A stretch of 64,000 nucleotides of DNA, taken from Oxalicibacterium flavum. GTDB lineage: Bacteria > Pseudomonadota > Gammaproteobacteria > Burkholderiales > Burkholderiaceae_D. The first letter of the stretch is position 1. Every line of letters begins with the position of its first letter. A program made the position numbers and the translations under genes. Positions 53,759-62,478 of this stretch are shown in pieces. The stretch is taken from NCBI RefSeq assembly GCF_014635065.1, contig NZ_BMCG01000004.1:186001-250000 (forward strand), in the 5' to 3' direction. The notes under the pieces were generated by a model that made no database searches, was not told the origin of the DNA, and worked only from the letters and a program-made list of their open reading frames with translations.

Positions 53759-54115
53759 TCAGTCCGCCAGCAGCGCCCTGACCTTGTCGATCAGTTCGTC
53801 GAAATGAAACGGCTTCTTGAGGAAGCCGTCGATGCGCACGCTGGCGAGATCATGCTGTTCGGGGGCGGCGCTCATCAGGATGAAGGGCACCGCTTCCAGC
53901 AGGCGGTTTTCCTCCACCTTCTTGCGGAAGGCGACGCCGTCCATCACGGGCATCATGCAATCGGAAATGATGAGGTCGGGAATGCGGTTCTCGAGCAGCG
54001 TGAGCGCCTCGCTGCCGTTGGAGGCGGTCAGCGTCTCGAAACCGTGTACCTCGAACAGCAGGCTGAAGGTTTCCGTGATGTCGATTTCGTCGTCAACGAT
54101 CAGGATCAGTTTCAT
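53759..54115 (-). CDS. Stand-alone response-regulator receiver protein
   Basis: 118 residues, a single REC domain: acidic pocket VDDEIDI, phosphoryl-acceptor Asp in IISDCMMPVMDG, Thr/Ser position FILMSAA and Lys in DGFLKKPF. There is no output domain. It starts 2 bp after the KaiC-like stop, so both are in one operon; it may carry a signal to or from that ATPase. Confidence 0.92.
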   Translation of the reverse strand: MKLILIVDDEIDITETFSLLFEVHGFETLTASNGSEALTLLENRIPDLIISDCMMPVMDGVAFRKKVEENRLLEAVPFILMSAAPEQHDLASVRIDGFLKKPFHFDELIDKVRALLAD

Positions 54116-54117
54116 CG

Positions 54118-55599
54118 TTACGATGCCGCAGGCAGCTTCTTCTTGATGTCGGAAATGGTGCCGTCGACCGTGACGCCCTGATCGGAAATGATCATCAGGT
54201 GATTGGCGTTGTCGTAGCCGTTCTCGCGCAATTTCATGACCGAGATCTGACGGTAATGGACATCCTCGTGCTCGACGAACTCGAGCAGCATGATGTTCTC
54301 GTACAGCGCCGACGCCGACGAGTTGCTGCGGCAGGCATTGTCCTTGAAGTACGGCAACTGCTCGGTGACGAAGGTGGTCACGCCGTTGACGCGCAGTTCG
54401 TTGACCAGCGCGATCAGGAAACCGGGCGCGCGATCGGGATGCATGGCGAGATGGCGGATGCCCTCCACGCCGTCGATGAACAGGCGCTTGACGCCGCGTT
54501 GCCTGACATTGTCGAGGATGCGGCAGGCCAGTTCGTCGAGCAGGACTTCGAGCGGCAGTTGCCACATGATGTCGAGCTGGCCGCCGGCATGCGGACTGCC
54601 GAGATCGAGGCCGATGCGGCGCGCCTTTTCGATCAGGCGCTGCGGCGATTCGAAGAAACCGACGATCAGGCACGGGTCGCCGGCCTTGAGACCCTGATCG
54701 ATGAAGTGCAGCCCCATCGAGGTCTTGCCGACGCCGGGACTGCCGAGCAGATTGGTGACCGAGGCCTTGACGATGCCGCCGCCGATCACGCGGTCCCACG
54801 ATGCGATGCCGCAGCTGATGTACTCGCTGGAGGCGGGCGCCGGAACGTTCTTCTTGCCGACCGTGGTTTCCAGCCGCGGATACATGACGATGCCATCGGG
54901 CTGCACGTCGAATGCGTGCTTGCCGAGCAGGTGGTTGGCGCCGCGCATCTTGAAGACCTTGATCTCGCGCACCAGCCGCATGCCCTGCTCGTACTGGCTC
55001 AGCTCGATCAGGCCGTCGACCAGCGTGTTTTCCGAATCGGGCACATTGCCTTCCACCGGCGACAGCAGAAAGGTGGTGCAACCCATGGTCGCCACCAGCG
55101 AATTGAGCGAGTGCATGAATTCCGACAGGTCGAGGTCGGACGGACTGGCACTGCGCACCGAGCGGAAGCCATCGACGATCAGGATGCCCGGCTTTTCTTC
55201 GGCCAGCGAGGCCGTGATCAGCCGCAGCAGTTCGCGCAGGCCGCCCTTGGCCAGGCTGGCGTAGGCGCTGTGCAGCATGATGCGGTTGCCGATCAGCGTC
55301 TCGTCATAGAACGAGAAGTTGCTGAAATGGTTGATCATCTTGGCGTGCGATTCGGCGATCAGCGTCAGGATCAGGACTTTCTCGCCGTTGCGCGCATGCG
55401 CGAAACCCATCTGGCAGGCGAGCGTGGTCTTGCCGCTGCCGGCCAGGCCCTGGATCAGGTACAGGCTGTGCATGGGCAGGCCGCCGCCGAGAATTTCGTC
55501 GAAGCCGGGAATGCCGGTCTTCAGCAGCCGGATGCGACCGGCGGGGGAACGGGAGGTGCCGGTTGCCGAAGTGTCGCGTGATGTGTGTTCGTGGGCCAT
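54118..55599 (-). CDS. KaiC-like two-domain RecA ATPase
   Basis: 493 residues from ATG 55599. Two RecA/KaiC domains are present: the first with GIPGFDEILGGGLP and Walker A GLAGSGKTT (51-59) and Walker B ILIVDGF; the second with CGIASWDRVIGGG and Walker A GSPGVGKTS (286-294). Domain order and length match KaiC homologues outside cyanobacteria. No kaiA or kaiB is nearby; instead receiver-only proteins flank it, so a signalling or stress function is likelier than a clock. An upstream in-frame start would add 47 residues without homology. Confidence 0.9.
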   Translation of the reverse strand: MAHEHTSRDTSATGTSRSPAGRIRLLKTGIPGFDEILGGGLPMHSLYLIQGLAGSGKTTLACQMGFAHARNGEKVLILTLIAESHAKMINHFSNFSFYDETLIGNRIMLHSAYASLAKGGLRELLRLITASLAEEKPGILIVDGFRSVRSASPSDLDLSEFMHSLNSLVATMGCTTFLLSPVEGNVPDSENTLVDGLIELSQYEQGMRLVREIKVFKMRGANHLLGKHAFDVQPDGIVMYPRLETTVGKKNVPAPASSEYISCGIASWDRVIGGGIVKASVTNLLGSPGVGKTSMGLHFIDQGLKAGDPCLIVGFFESPQRLIEKARRIGLDLGSPHAGGQLDIMWQLPLEVLLDELACRILDNVRQRGVKRLFIDGVEGIRHLAMHPDRAPGFLIALVNELRVNGVTTFVTEQLPYFKDNACRSNSSASALYENIMLLEFVEHEDVHYRQISVMKLRENGYDNANHLMIISDQGVTVDGTISDIKKKLPAAS

Positions 55600-55822
55600 G
55601 ATCTTCGAAGGCGTGTGATGGGCGGCCGGTAAGGCCGCGGCGAAGTGCCAGGGCAGCAACATAGCATATGCGGCTGCGCCTCGTTGGGCATTCAGCGCCG
55701 CCGCCGACAGACAATGTTTTGCAGCCGGATGAAGTGGCATTTTCTCACAGCAGATTTTCCTTTTTGCCTACATATCTTGCGACGGCTTCATGCGACCATG
55801 CGCAAAACGGAATGGAATGCCT

Positions 55823-56194
55823 ATGAAAACGGTATTGATAGTGGATGACGAGCGGGATGCGGTCGATGTGCTGAGTCTCATGCTCGAAATGAACAGCTTC
55901 GAAGTCATGGTGGCGTACGACGGTGCGCAGGCGACGGGCATGATCGAGACGAGACGGCCGGACCTGATCCTGTCCGATTTCATGATGCCCGAGCTGGATG
56001 GCGCCGCCCTGTGCGAAAGAATGAAATCCGATCCCGACACCGCGCATATTCCCTTCATCCTGATGACGGCCGCCATCAAGCCGCTCGACGAAATTCCGGC
56101 CGATTCGGTCATCAAGAAACCGGTCGAACTCGGCGTGCTGCTCGACACCTTTGCCTATTTTCTCCAGCGCGGAGGCACGGCCCGCTACGCGTGA
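55823..56194 (+). CDS. Stand-alone response-regulator receiver protein, divergent copy
   Basis: 123 residues from ATG 55823 (ATG 55817 is two codons earlier). One REC domain: VDDERDAVDV, acceptor Asp in LILSDFMMPELDG, PFILMTAA and Lys in VIKKPVE. It is similar to the receiver of the KaiC operon (SDxMMPxxDGxA) and transcribed away from it. No output domain. Confidence 0.9.
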   Translation: MKTVLIVDDERDAVDVLSLMLEMNSFEVMVAYDGAQATGMIETRRPDLILSDFMMPELDGAALCERMKSDPDTAHIPFILMTAAIKPLDEIPADSVIKKPVELGVLLDTFAYFLQRGGTARYA

Positions 56195-56196
56195 CC

Positions 56197-56238
56197 GCGC
56201 ATGATGCCGTGACCGTTTCCGGCCACGGCATCATGCGC
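56197..56238. terminator. Bidirectional terminator hairpin
   Basis: GCGCATGATGCCGTG and CACGGCATCATGCGC form a perfect 15-bp stem with a 12-nt loop between the convergent receiver and hemerythrin genes. It lacks T runs but is unusually strong. Confidence 0.65.
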
Positions 56239-56248
56239 GCACAATCTC

Positions 56249-56707
56249 CTACTTGGCGGCCAGCACCGCATGCATGCGCCGATAGTCCTTGCGGTATTTC
56301 GTGGCGAGCTGCGATTTCTGCACGTCGGACAGGATCTTCCCCGAAATCTGGAAGAACTTCTTTTCCTCTTCCTTCAGATGATGATGCACGAGCTTCGACA
56401 GCTTTTTGGCGTGCGTCAGCCATGCCTCGCCGGACGGGTCGAGGCTGGACAGCTTTTCGACCTCCTCGTCGATCTCGTGGTGTTCCGACAGCGCATGGCG
56501 TGACGGATCGAGCCCCATGTCGTCCATCAGCATCGGCACGTACAGATAGCGTTCCTCGGCGGCGGCATGCGCGGCCAGTTCCTCGGCGAGCTCGCGGCAC
56601 AGCCGGCGCCGCGTGTCGCCCGCCGGCCTGGCGCGCACCAGCTTGCGGCACAGCGTGCGTTGCACTTCGTGACTGGCTCTGAGGGCTTCATAGATATTTT
56701 CCTGCAT
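56249..56707 (-). CDS. Hemerythrin HHE domain protein
   Basis: 152 residues from ATG 56707 with AAAGGA upstream. The His/Glu ligand pattern of the four-helix di-iron fold is seen: ALRASHEVQ, ELAAHAAAEERYLY, SEHHEIDEEV and LVHHHLKEEEKKFF. HHE proteins bind O2 or NO or sense iron, and are common in stress responses. A longer start would read through the ribosome site. Confidence 0.9.
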   Translation of the reverse strand: MQENIYEALRASHEVQRTLCRKLVRARPAGDTRRRLCRELAEELAAHAAAEERYLYVPMLMDDMGLDPSRHALSEHHEIDEEVEKLSSLDPSGEAWLTHAKKLSKLVHHHLKEEEKKFFQISGKILSDVQKSQLATKYRKDYRRMHAVLAAK

Positions 56708-56834
56708 GGCTTGTCCTTTCGATCCGGAGGGAGCCGGTTCGTGAAACGGAACCGGCGCATGCCGGATGGTAGCCACGGGGCATCTTTCCTCTCGGTGCTG
56801 TTCCGCACATTGCGGGCACCGCTGCAGCCGATCG

Positions 56835-57974
56835 CTACTGGCTCAAGCCGCGCGCGTCGATCGCCCACAGCGCTTCCACCACGCCATCGCGCACGCAGAC
56901 GAACTGGTCATGAAGATTGCAGGTCGGGTCGCAATGGCCGGGAATCAGCAGCAGCCGCTCGCCGAGCCGGTCCGGCTGCTGCGCGTCGACGAGATGCAGG
57001 ATGCCGTGTTCGTCGTTGGCCGCCGTGTAGCGAAGGTCTGCCGCCGCCGCGCCATGGACGCGCGGCAGGCCCGAGTCGACCGCCACCCCCTTGAGGCCGA
57101 CATCGCACACCGCCATGCCGGGCTTGGCGGTGCTCATCACGGTGCTGGCGATGAACAGGCCGTGGCGCGGACGGAAGCCGCCCAGCCATTCGCTCGAACC
57201 GTAATGACCGTCGAGGAAGATGTAGGAACCGGGCTGCAGTTCGGTGAACACGCCGCTGGCCGCATCGAACTCTACCGTGCCGGTGCCGCCGCCGGTGACC
57301 ACCGGGCAGGGCAGGCCGCGCGCTTCCAGAAAGCGCACATAGGCGGCTGCCTTGTCGGCCGAGCGCGCCGCCGCCACGCGTCGCTGATCCCATTCCGCCA
57401 CGTGCTGAATGCCGCCGTGATAGGCCTGCAGGCCGCCGAAGCGCAGGCCGGGATGCGCTGCAATGGCATCGGCCAGCGCTGCCAGTTGTTCCTCGCTCGC
57501 CACGCCGCAGCGGCCCTGGCCGATATCGACTTCCGGCAGTACCGCGATGGTGACGCCGGCCGCGTCCGCCGCTGCACCGATGTCGCGGACCTGCTGCACG
57601 TGGTCGACACAGATGCTGAGCGTGATGTGACGCGCCAGTTCGATTGCCATGGCGACCTTGTCGGCGCCGACGAACTCGTTGCTGATATGGACGTTGCGTA
57701 TGCCGGCCCGCACGAAGGGATAGACCTCGGTCAGTTTCTGGCAGCAGATGCCGACCGCGCCGGCCTCGAGCTGGCGCTGCGAGATCGCGCTCGACTTGTG
57801 CGCCTTGGCATGCGGCCGCAGCGCCACGCCGGCTTTCTTTGCCATGGCCGCCATGGCTCCGACGTTGGCATCGAAGGCATCCAGATCCAGGATCAGTGCC
57901 GGCGTGCTCACGCGCTCCAGCGGATCGCCGATGCGGGCAAGGGGAGGAAAGGCTAAATGGACATCCACACTCAT
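56835..57974 (-). CDS. D-threonine aldolase / 3-hydroxyaspartate aldolase-like PLP enzyme (DSD1 family)
   Basis: 379 residues. The alanine-racemase-like PLP barrel has STPALILDLDAFDANV, the PLP-lysine region RPHAKAHKS (53-61), QAYHGGIQH, GGGTGT and the metal-site region GHCDPTCNLHDQ near the C-terminus. Family members split D-threonine or 3-hydroxyaspartate to glycine plus aldehyde or glyoxylate, or dehydrate D-serine; substrate cannot be fixed from motifs. TAAAGGAGCG precedes the ATG, and a GntR-type palindrome lies 15 bp upstream, linking it with the transporter and aminotransferase downstream. Confidence 0.88.
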   Translation of the reverse strand: MSVDVHLAFPPLARIGDPLERVSTPALILDLDAFDANVGAMAAMAKKAGVALRPHAKAHKSSAISQRQLEAGAVGICCQKLTEVYPFVRAGIRNVHISNEFVGADKVAMAIELARHITLSICVDHVQQVRDIGAAADAAGVTIAVLPEVDIGQGRCGVASEEQLAALADAIAAHPGLRFGGLQAYHGGIQHVAEWDQRRVAAARSADKAAAYVRFLEARGLPCPVVTGGGTGTVEFDAASGVFTELQPGSYIFLDGHYGSSEWLGGFRPRHGLFIASTVMSTAKPGMAVCDVGLKGVAVDSGLPRVHGAAAADLRYTAANDEHGILHLVDAQQPDRLGERLLLIPGHCDPTCNLHDQFVCVRDGVVEALWAIDARGLSQ

Positions 57975-57988
57975 AACGCTCCTTTAAA

Positions 57989-57998
57989 TTGCATGCAA
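57989..57998. promoter_or_regulatory. TTGCATGCAA operator upstream of the aldolase-like gene
   Basis: Perfect 10-bp palindrome TTGCATGCAA, identical to sites at 62271 and 62392 around the gntR gene, so probably bound by that regulator. Confidence 0.65.
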
Positions 57999-58083
57999 AA
58001 TTTTCGTTAAGGTTTCGCCGGAAGCGCAGCGCTGGTGCAGAAAGGCGCTGTTTTCAGAGGAGAGCTGTTACAAAAAACTTTGA

Positions 58084-58127
58084 TTGACAATGATTGAAAT
58101 TATTCTCAGAATGTATATTGTATTCAA
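58084..58127 (+). promoter_or_regulatory. Promoter and variant GntR site upstream of tctC
   Basis: TTGACA at 58084-58089 is a consensus -35; CAGAAT 17 bp later is a weak -10. TTGTATTCAA at 58118-58127 differs from the operator palindrome at two central positions. The remaining 57,999-58,294 gap holds nothing else I can identify. Confidence 0.45.
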
Positions 58128-58294
58128 TATTCTAAATTTAGCCACATCAATAGCTGGGATAATTTTCAAGAAAGGTAGTAAATCCGATGGCAGAAGCAGG
58201 TCATCACCCATTCAGGATGTGAGCCTCCGTGTTCACAGCTGATGCAGATTAAGTCAATAAAAGGCAACCCGCCTCAATATAAGGAGACAGCATC

Positions 58295-59293
58295 ATGCAA
58301 AACAGCATTATTCGTCGTTCCAGCAAAATAACGATGTTCATCGCAGCCATGGGTACCGCCCTGAGCGCTGCGGCCTGGGAGCCGACCAAGCCGGTCGAAC
58401 TGGTCGTTCCATTCAGTGCGGGCGGTGCGTCCGACCAGATGGCGCGTAACATCCAGGGCATTATCACCAAGCACAATCTGATGAAGCAGCCGCTGATTGT
58501 GCAGAACAAGGCCGGTGCCAATGGCGCCGAAGGCCTGCTGGACATCAAGGCATCCAAGGGCGATGCGCACAAGATCATCGTCGCTTCTTCCTCCATCTAC
58601 ACCACGCCGCTGGCGACCAAGTTGCCTTTCAACTGGCGCGAAGTGACGCCGATTGCGATTGTGGCGCAGGATCTGTTCGTTCTCTGGGTGAATTCGCAAG
58701 CTGGTTACAAGAACCAGAAGGAATTCATCGATGCCGTCAAAGCGAAGCCGGAAGGTTTCAAGATGGGCGGCACTAGTTCCAAGCGCGAAGACCACATGAT
58801 CACGACGATGATCGAGAAGAAGACCGGCGCGAAATTCCTCTACATTCCTTATAAAGGCGGTGGTGAGGCGGCAACCCAGCTTTCCGGCGGTCACATCCAG
58901 TCGAATCCGAATAACCCTTCCGAATCCATCTCGCAATGGCGTGCTGGCGAACACCAGGCGCTTTGCGTGTTCTCCGATACCCGTATCCCTTACAAGGAAA
59001 AAATCACCAAAGACAAGGCCTGGTCCGACATTCCTACCTGTAAGGAAGAAGGGCTGGACGTGAAGTATGAAATGCTGCGCATCTTCCTGATGCCGGGCGG
59101 TGTGAAGCCCGAGCAGCAGCAGTATTACGTCGATCTCCTGAAGAAAGTAACGGAGACGCCGGAATGGAAGAGCTACCTGGAAAAGAATGCACTGAAACCC
59201 GAGTTCATGACGGGCGACGAGCTCAAAGGCTTCCTCGAGAAGGATGAGCAGTTGCACAAAACGATCATGACCGAAGCCGGTTTCACCAAATAA
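58295..59293 (+). CDS. tctC: TTT-family periplasmic substrate-binding protein
   Basis: 332 residues with a signal peptide (cleavage near LSAAAWEP). KPVELVVPFSAGGASDQMAR, QPLIVQNKAGANGAEGLLDI and IPYKGGGEAATQLSGGHIQ are hallmarks of TctC/Bug solute receptors for carboxylates. AAGGAGA precedes the ATG. It leads the tctCBA operon; the ligand is unknown, but context suggests a C2-C4 acid linked to glyoxylate metabolism. Confidence 0.93.
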   Translation: MQNSIIRRSSKITMFIAAMGTALSAAAWEPTKPVELVVPFSAGGASDQMARNIQGIITKHNLMKQPLIVQNKAGANGAEGLLDIKASKGDAHKIIVASSSIYTTPLATKLPFNWREVTPIAIVAQDLFVLWVNSQAGYKNQKEFIDAVKAKPEGFKMGGTSSKREDHMITTMIEKKTGAKFLYIPYKGGGEAATQLSGGHIQSNPNNPSESISQWRAGEHQALCVFSDTRIPYKEKITKDKAWSDIPTCKEEGLDVKYEMLRIFLMPGGVKPEQQQYYVDLLKKVTETPEWKSYLEKNALKPEFMTGDELKGFLEKDEQLHKTIMTEAGFTK

Positions 59294-59358
59294 TTTTTCA
59301 CCTGACTGCAGAGCACGGTACACGGACCGCTCTGCAGTCACCAAACAGGTAGCTGAAC

Positions 59359-59883
59359 ATGCAAACTCCCGAAATCAATACGACGGAGGAGGAGCGCGTC
59401 TCCTCGCCAACCGTCATTACCATGCGCACGGCGGAAATCGCCGTTGCGGTCATTCTCGGACTCGCTTCTGCCTGCACCATCTGGAGTAATTACCAGCTTG
59501 GTGCAGGCTGGGGTGGTTACGGTCCCGAACCTGGTTACTTTCCGCTGCGCTTAGGCGTGGTGGTGCTGATCGCGGCGGTCTTTGTCGTCTTTCATGCGAT
59601 CCGCGAAAACAATCAGGATGCCTTTCTCGAGATCGAGCAGGCCAAACTGGTCGCCGTCATTCTCGTGCCGCTGATGATCTTCATCGCGACCATCGGCTTC
59701 CTCGGCATTTATGTTGCGTCGGTACTATTCATCGCAGCCTTCATGCTTTTCCTCGGCAAATTCCCATGGTGGAAGTGCGTACTGGTATCGGTGGTCATGA
59801 TGGCAGTGTTCTTCTACGTATTTGAAATTCAGTTCAAGGTTCCGCTGCCCAAAGGGCCGCTGGAAGCCATGTTCGGTTATTAA
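59359..59883 (+). CDS. tctB: TTT-family small membrane subunit
   Basis: 174 residues with four helices, including AVILGLASACTIWSNYQLGA, FPLRLGVVVLIAAVFVVFHA, LVAVILVPLMIFIATIGFLG and a C-terminal pair. GPEPGYFPLRLG is the TctB signature. It lies 65 bp after tctC and 13 bp before tctA. Confidence 0.92.
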   Translation: MQTPEINTTEEERVSSPTVITMRTAEIAVAVILGLASACTIWSNYQLGAGWGGYGPEPGYFPLRLGVVVLIAAVFVVFHAIRENNQDAFLEIEQAKLVAVILVPLMIFIATIGFLGIYVASVLFIAAFMLFLGKFPWWKCVLVSVVMMAVFFYVFEIQFKVPLPKGPLEAMFGY

Positions 59884-59896
59884 GCAAGGAGCGATC

Positions 59897-61399
59897 ATGG
59901 AAGAACTTAATGCATTAATGGGCGGCTTTGGTCATGTGTTGAGCATGCACAACCTGGGCCTGATGTTCGTCGGTATCCTGCTGGGTATTGTGGTTGGCGT
60001 GTTGCCGGGACTTGGTGGTCCGAATGGTGTGGCGATTCTGTTGCCGCTGACGTTCTCGATGAACCCGACTTCCGCCATCATCCTGCTCTCGTGTATCTAC
60101 TGGGGCGCGTTGTTCGGTGGTGCGATCACGTCGATTCTGTTCAACATTCCGGGTGAAGCGTGGTCGGTTGCCACGACCTTCGACGGCTATCCGATGGCAC
60201 AAAAAGGCAAGGCCGGCGAAGCACTGACGACGGCTTTCACGGGTTCGTGCTTCGGCGCGCTGTTCGGTGTGGTGATCATCACCTTCCTGGCGCCAATCGT
60301 GGCGAAGTTTGCGTTACGGTTCGGGCCGCCCGAATTCTTCGCCGTCTATTTCCTGACCTTCTGCAGTTTCATCGGCATGGGTAAGGAACCGAAAGCCAAG
60401 ATCATCATTTCGATGTGTATCGGTTTCATGCTGGCAGCGGTTGGTATGGATACGGTCTCGGGCGAACTGCGCATGACATTCGAGGTGCCTGAATTGCTGC
60501 GCGGCTTCGACTTCCTGGTGGCCGTCATCGGTTTGTTCGGTATCAGCGAAATTCTGCTGACGATGGAAGAGGGTCTGGCATTCAAGGGCAAGAAAGCCAC
60601 CATCGATCTGAAGGTCGTGTTCAAGACCTGGGCATCGCTGCCGAGGTACTGGATGACCCTGCTGCGTTCGTCGGTGATCGGTTGCTGGCTTGGTATCACC
60701 CCGGGTGGTGCCGTTGCTGCATCCTTCATGGGATACGGTATGGCAAAGAAGATGTCGCGGGATCCCGATTCGTTCGGCAAGGGCAATGAAGAAGGCGTAC
60801 TGGCACCGGAAACCTCGGCACACGCCGCCGGTACCAGTGCGCTGCTGCCGATGCTGGCACTCGGTATTCCGGGTTCGGCCACCGCAGCTGTGCTGCTGGG
60901 CGGCCTGATGATCTGGGGTCTGCAACCGGGACCGATGCTGTTCGTCGAACAGAAGGACTTCGTCTGGAGCCTGATCGCCAGCATGTATCTCGGCAACATC
61001 GTCGGTCTGCTGGTGGTGTTGAGCACGGTGCCATTGTTCGCGGCCATCCTGCGCATTCCGTTCTCGATCATTGCACCGGCCATCATGGTCATCTGTGCCA
61101 TCGGTGCATTCACGGTACACGGCGCGTCGTTCGATATCTGGCTGATGGCGATCTTCGGCGTGGTGGGCTACATCTTCAAGAAGCTGCAGTATCCGTTGGC
61201 ACCGATGGTGCTGGCACTGGTACTCGGCGATCGTGCAGAAGATGCATTCCGTCAGACCATGGTCGGTTCCAAGGGTGAACTTGGTGTGTTCTGGAGCAAT
61301 GGCCTGGTCGGTACCGTCATGACCTTGGCATTGATCGCTCTGCTCTGGCCGCTGATCGGCAGCCTGATCAGCCGTCTGCGTGCACCGAAGCATGCCTGA
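59897..61399 (+). CDS. tctA: TTT-family large membrane subunit
   Basis: 500 residues from ATG 59897 with AAGGAG upstream; about twelve helices. The TctA motifs are clear: LGIVVGVLPGLGGPNGVAIL, GAITSILFNIPGEAWSVATT, DGYPMAQKGKAGEAL and, in the second half, ALGIPGSATAAVLLGGLMIW. With TctB and TctC it forms a secondary carboxylate importer. A strong terminator follows. Confidence 0.95.
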   Translation: MEELNALMGGFGHVLSMHNLGLMFVGILLGIVVGVLPGLGGPNGVAILLPLTFSMNPTSAIILLSCIYWGALFGGAITSILFNIPGEAWSVATTFDGYPMAQKGKAGEALTTAFTGSCFGALFGVVIITFLAPIVAKFALRFGPPEFFAVYFLTFCSFIGMGKEPKAKIIISMCIGFMLAAVGMDTVSGELRMTFEVPELLRGFDFLVAVIGLFGISEILLTMEEGLAFKGKKATIDLKVVFKTWASLPRYWMTLLRSSVIGCWLGITPGGAVAASFMGYGMAKKMSRDPDSFGKGNEEGVLAPETSAHAAGTSALLPMLALGIPGSATAAVLLGGLMIWGLQPGPMLFVEQKDFVWSLIASMYLGNIVGLLVVLSTVPLFAAILRIPFSIIAPAIMVICAIGAFTVHGASFDIWLMAIFGVVGYIFKKLQYPLAPMVLALVLGDRAEDAFRQTMVGSKGELGVFWSNGLVGTVMTLALIALLWPLIGSLISRLRAPKHA

Positions 61400-61431
61400 T
61401 ATGCATCGCTATCCCGCACGCGGGCTGGATT

Positions 61432-61462
61432 AAAAAAGCCTGGGGATTCCCAGGCTTTTTTT
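61432..61462. terminator. Bidirectional terminator between tctA and gntR
   Basis: GCCTGGG and CCCAGGC form the stem with a GATT loop, flanked by an A run before and a T run after, so it can serve both convergent genes. Confidence 0.92.
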
Positions 61463-61511
61463 GGCGATGGCAACGAATCAGACGTCGACATCGCTTGTCG
61501 TGATGCGCTCG

Positions 61512-62225
61512 TCAGTTGTTGACGGCTTGTTTGCTATTCATTCTGCGCAGCTCTTCCATGACCGAATCACGCTTGTCCAGCAAGTGCTGGCGCAGGATGG
61601 CAGCCAGACGCTTGCCGTCGCGCGTTTCGAGGGATTCGATCATTTCTTCGTGTTCCTTGATGGCGCGATCCCACTTCGCTTCCTTGAAGTTGGATTTGAA
61701 GCGATGTGTTTGCAGGCGACGATTGACCGACAGGTAGATCTGGCGCAGCACGGAGTTGCGTGCGGCTGCGTTGATCTTGTTGTGAATTGTCTGATTGCGG
61801 CTGTAGTAACCCGGCAGGTCATTTTCGGCACGGCACTGGAGCATGGCGTTGTGCAGGTCCTTGATTTCGACGATCTCGGCAGGCGAGATGCGTTCTGCAG
61901 CAAGCTCACCGGACAAGGCCTCCAGGCCGCTCATCATTTCAAATGTCTCCCAGATTTCGGTGTCGCTCATTTTGGAGACGAATGCACCGCGGTTGGGAGC
62001 GATTTCGATCAAGCCTTCGGAGGCCAGCACCTTCATGGCTTCCCGCAGCGGCGTACGCGAAATGCCAAGGCGTTCGCAGACTTCGCGTTCGTTGAGCTTG
62101 GTGCCGGGAGCGAGGGTGCCCTCGATGATGAGTTTTTGTAAATGTTCGACGACAGCGTCGTGCAGACGCTGCCTTTCGACCTTCGGCAGGATCGGGCTGC
62201 TGACGGGCAGGACGGTATCACTCAT
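61512..62225 (-). CDS. GntR-family regulator, FadR/FCD subfamily
   Basis: 237 residues. The N-terminal winged helix-turn-helix reads LQKLIIEGTLAPGTKLNERE and CERLGISRTPLREAMKVLAS; the C-terminal FCD all-helical ligand domain reads TFEMMSGLEALSGELAAERI to the end, with His residues (RNQTIHNKI; EHEEMI) that could bind metal plus a carboxylate. Such regulators usually repress catabolic operons until a small acid binds. TTGCATGCAA before its own gene suggests autoregulation. Confidence 0.93.
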   Translation of the reverse strand: MSDTVLPVSSPILPKVERQRLHDAVVEHLQKLIIEGTLAPGTKLNEREVCERLGISRTPLREAMKVLASEGLIEIAPNRGAFVSKMSDTEIWETFEMMSGLEALSGELAAERISPAEIVEIKDLHNAMLQCRAENDLPGYYSRNQTIHNKINAAARNSVLRQIYLSVNRRLQTHRFKSNFKEAKWDRAIKEHEEMIESLETRDGKRLAAILRQHLLDKRDSVMEELRRMNSKQAVNN

Positions 62226-62270
62226 GGTATGCCTGGAAAGTGTCTTATGTATGACGTCATTTTAATGCAA

Positions 62271-62280
62271 TTGCATGCAA
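62271..62280. promoter_or_regulatory. TTGCATGCAA operator upstream of gntR
   Basis: Perfect palindrome 46 bp before the gntR start. Another palindrome, ATGACGTCAT, lies at 62251-62260 closer to the gene; its role is unclear. Confidence 0.65.
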
Positions 62281-62391
62281 TCTGGAAAACTGTATCACGG
62301 TGCTTCGTGGTGCAATGCACAGCAAAGCTATGGCTTTCGCATGCTTTTCAACGTAATCAGTTACATGCGTTGCATTACTGCCACGCGAAAA

Positions 62392-62447
62392 TTGCATGCA
62401 ATTTCTTTACTCGGCTAAAAACATCTGCTAAAGTATTTTGTATGCAA
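62392..62447. promoter_or_regulatory. Two GntR-type sites upstream of the aminotransferase gene
   Basis: TTGCATGCAA at 62392-62401 and TTGTATGCAA at 62438-62447 are 36 bp apart in the AT-rich divergent region, the second about 30 bp before the aminotransferase start. Paired sites suit cooperative repression. Confidence 0.6.
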
Positions 62448-62478
62448 TATTCAATTTATGTTTTTTGAGGAGATAGAT

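Noticed and set aside
58092-58108. Fur-like sequence (TTGAAAT-T-ATTCTCA) upstream of tctC
   Set aside because: Only the right half matches Fur well; the transporter context and the nearby GntR-type site do not suggest iron control.
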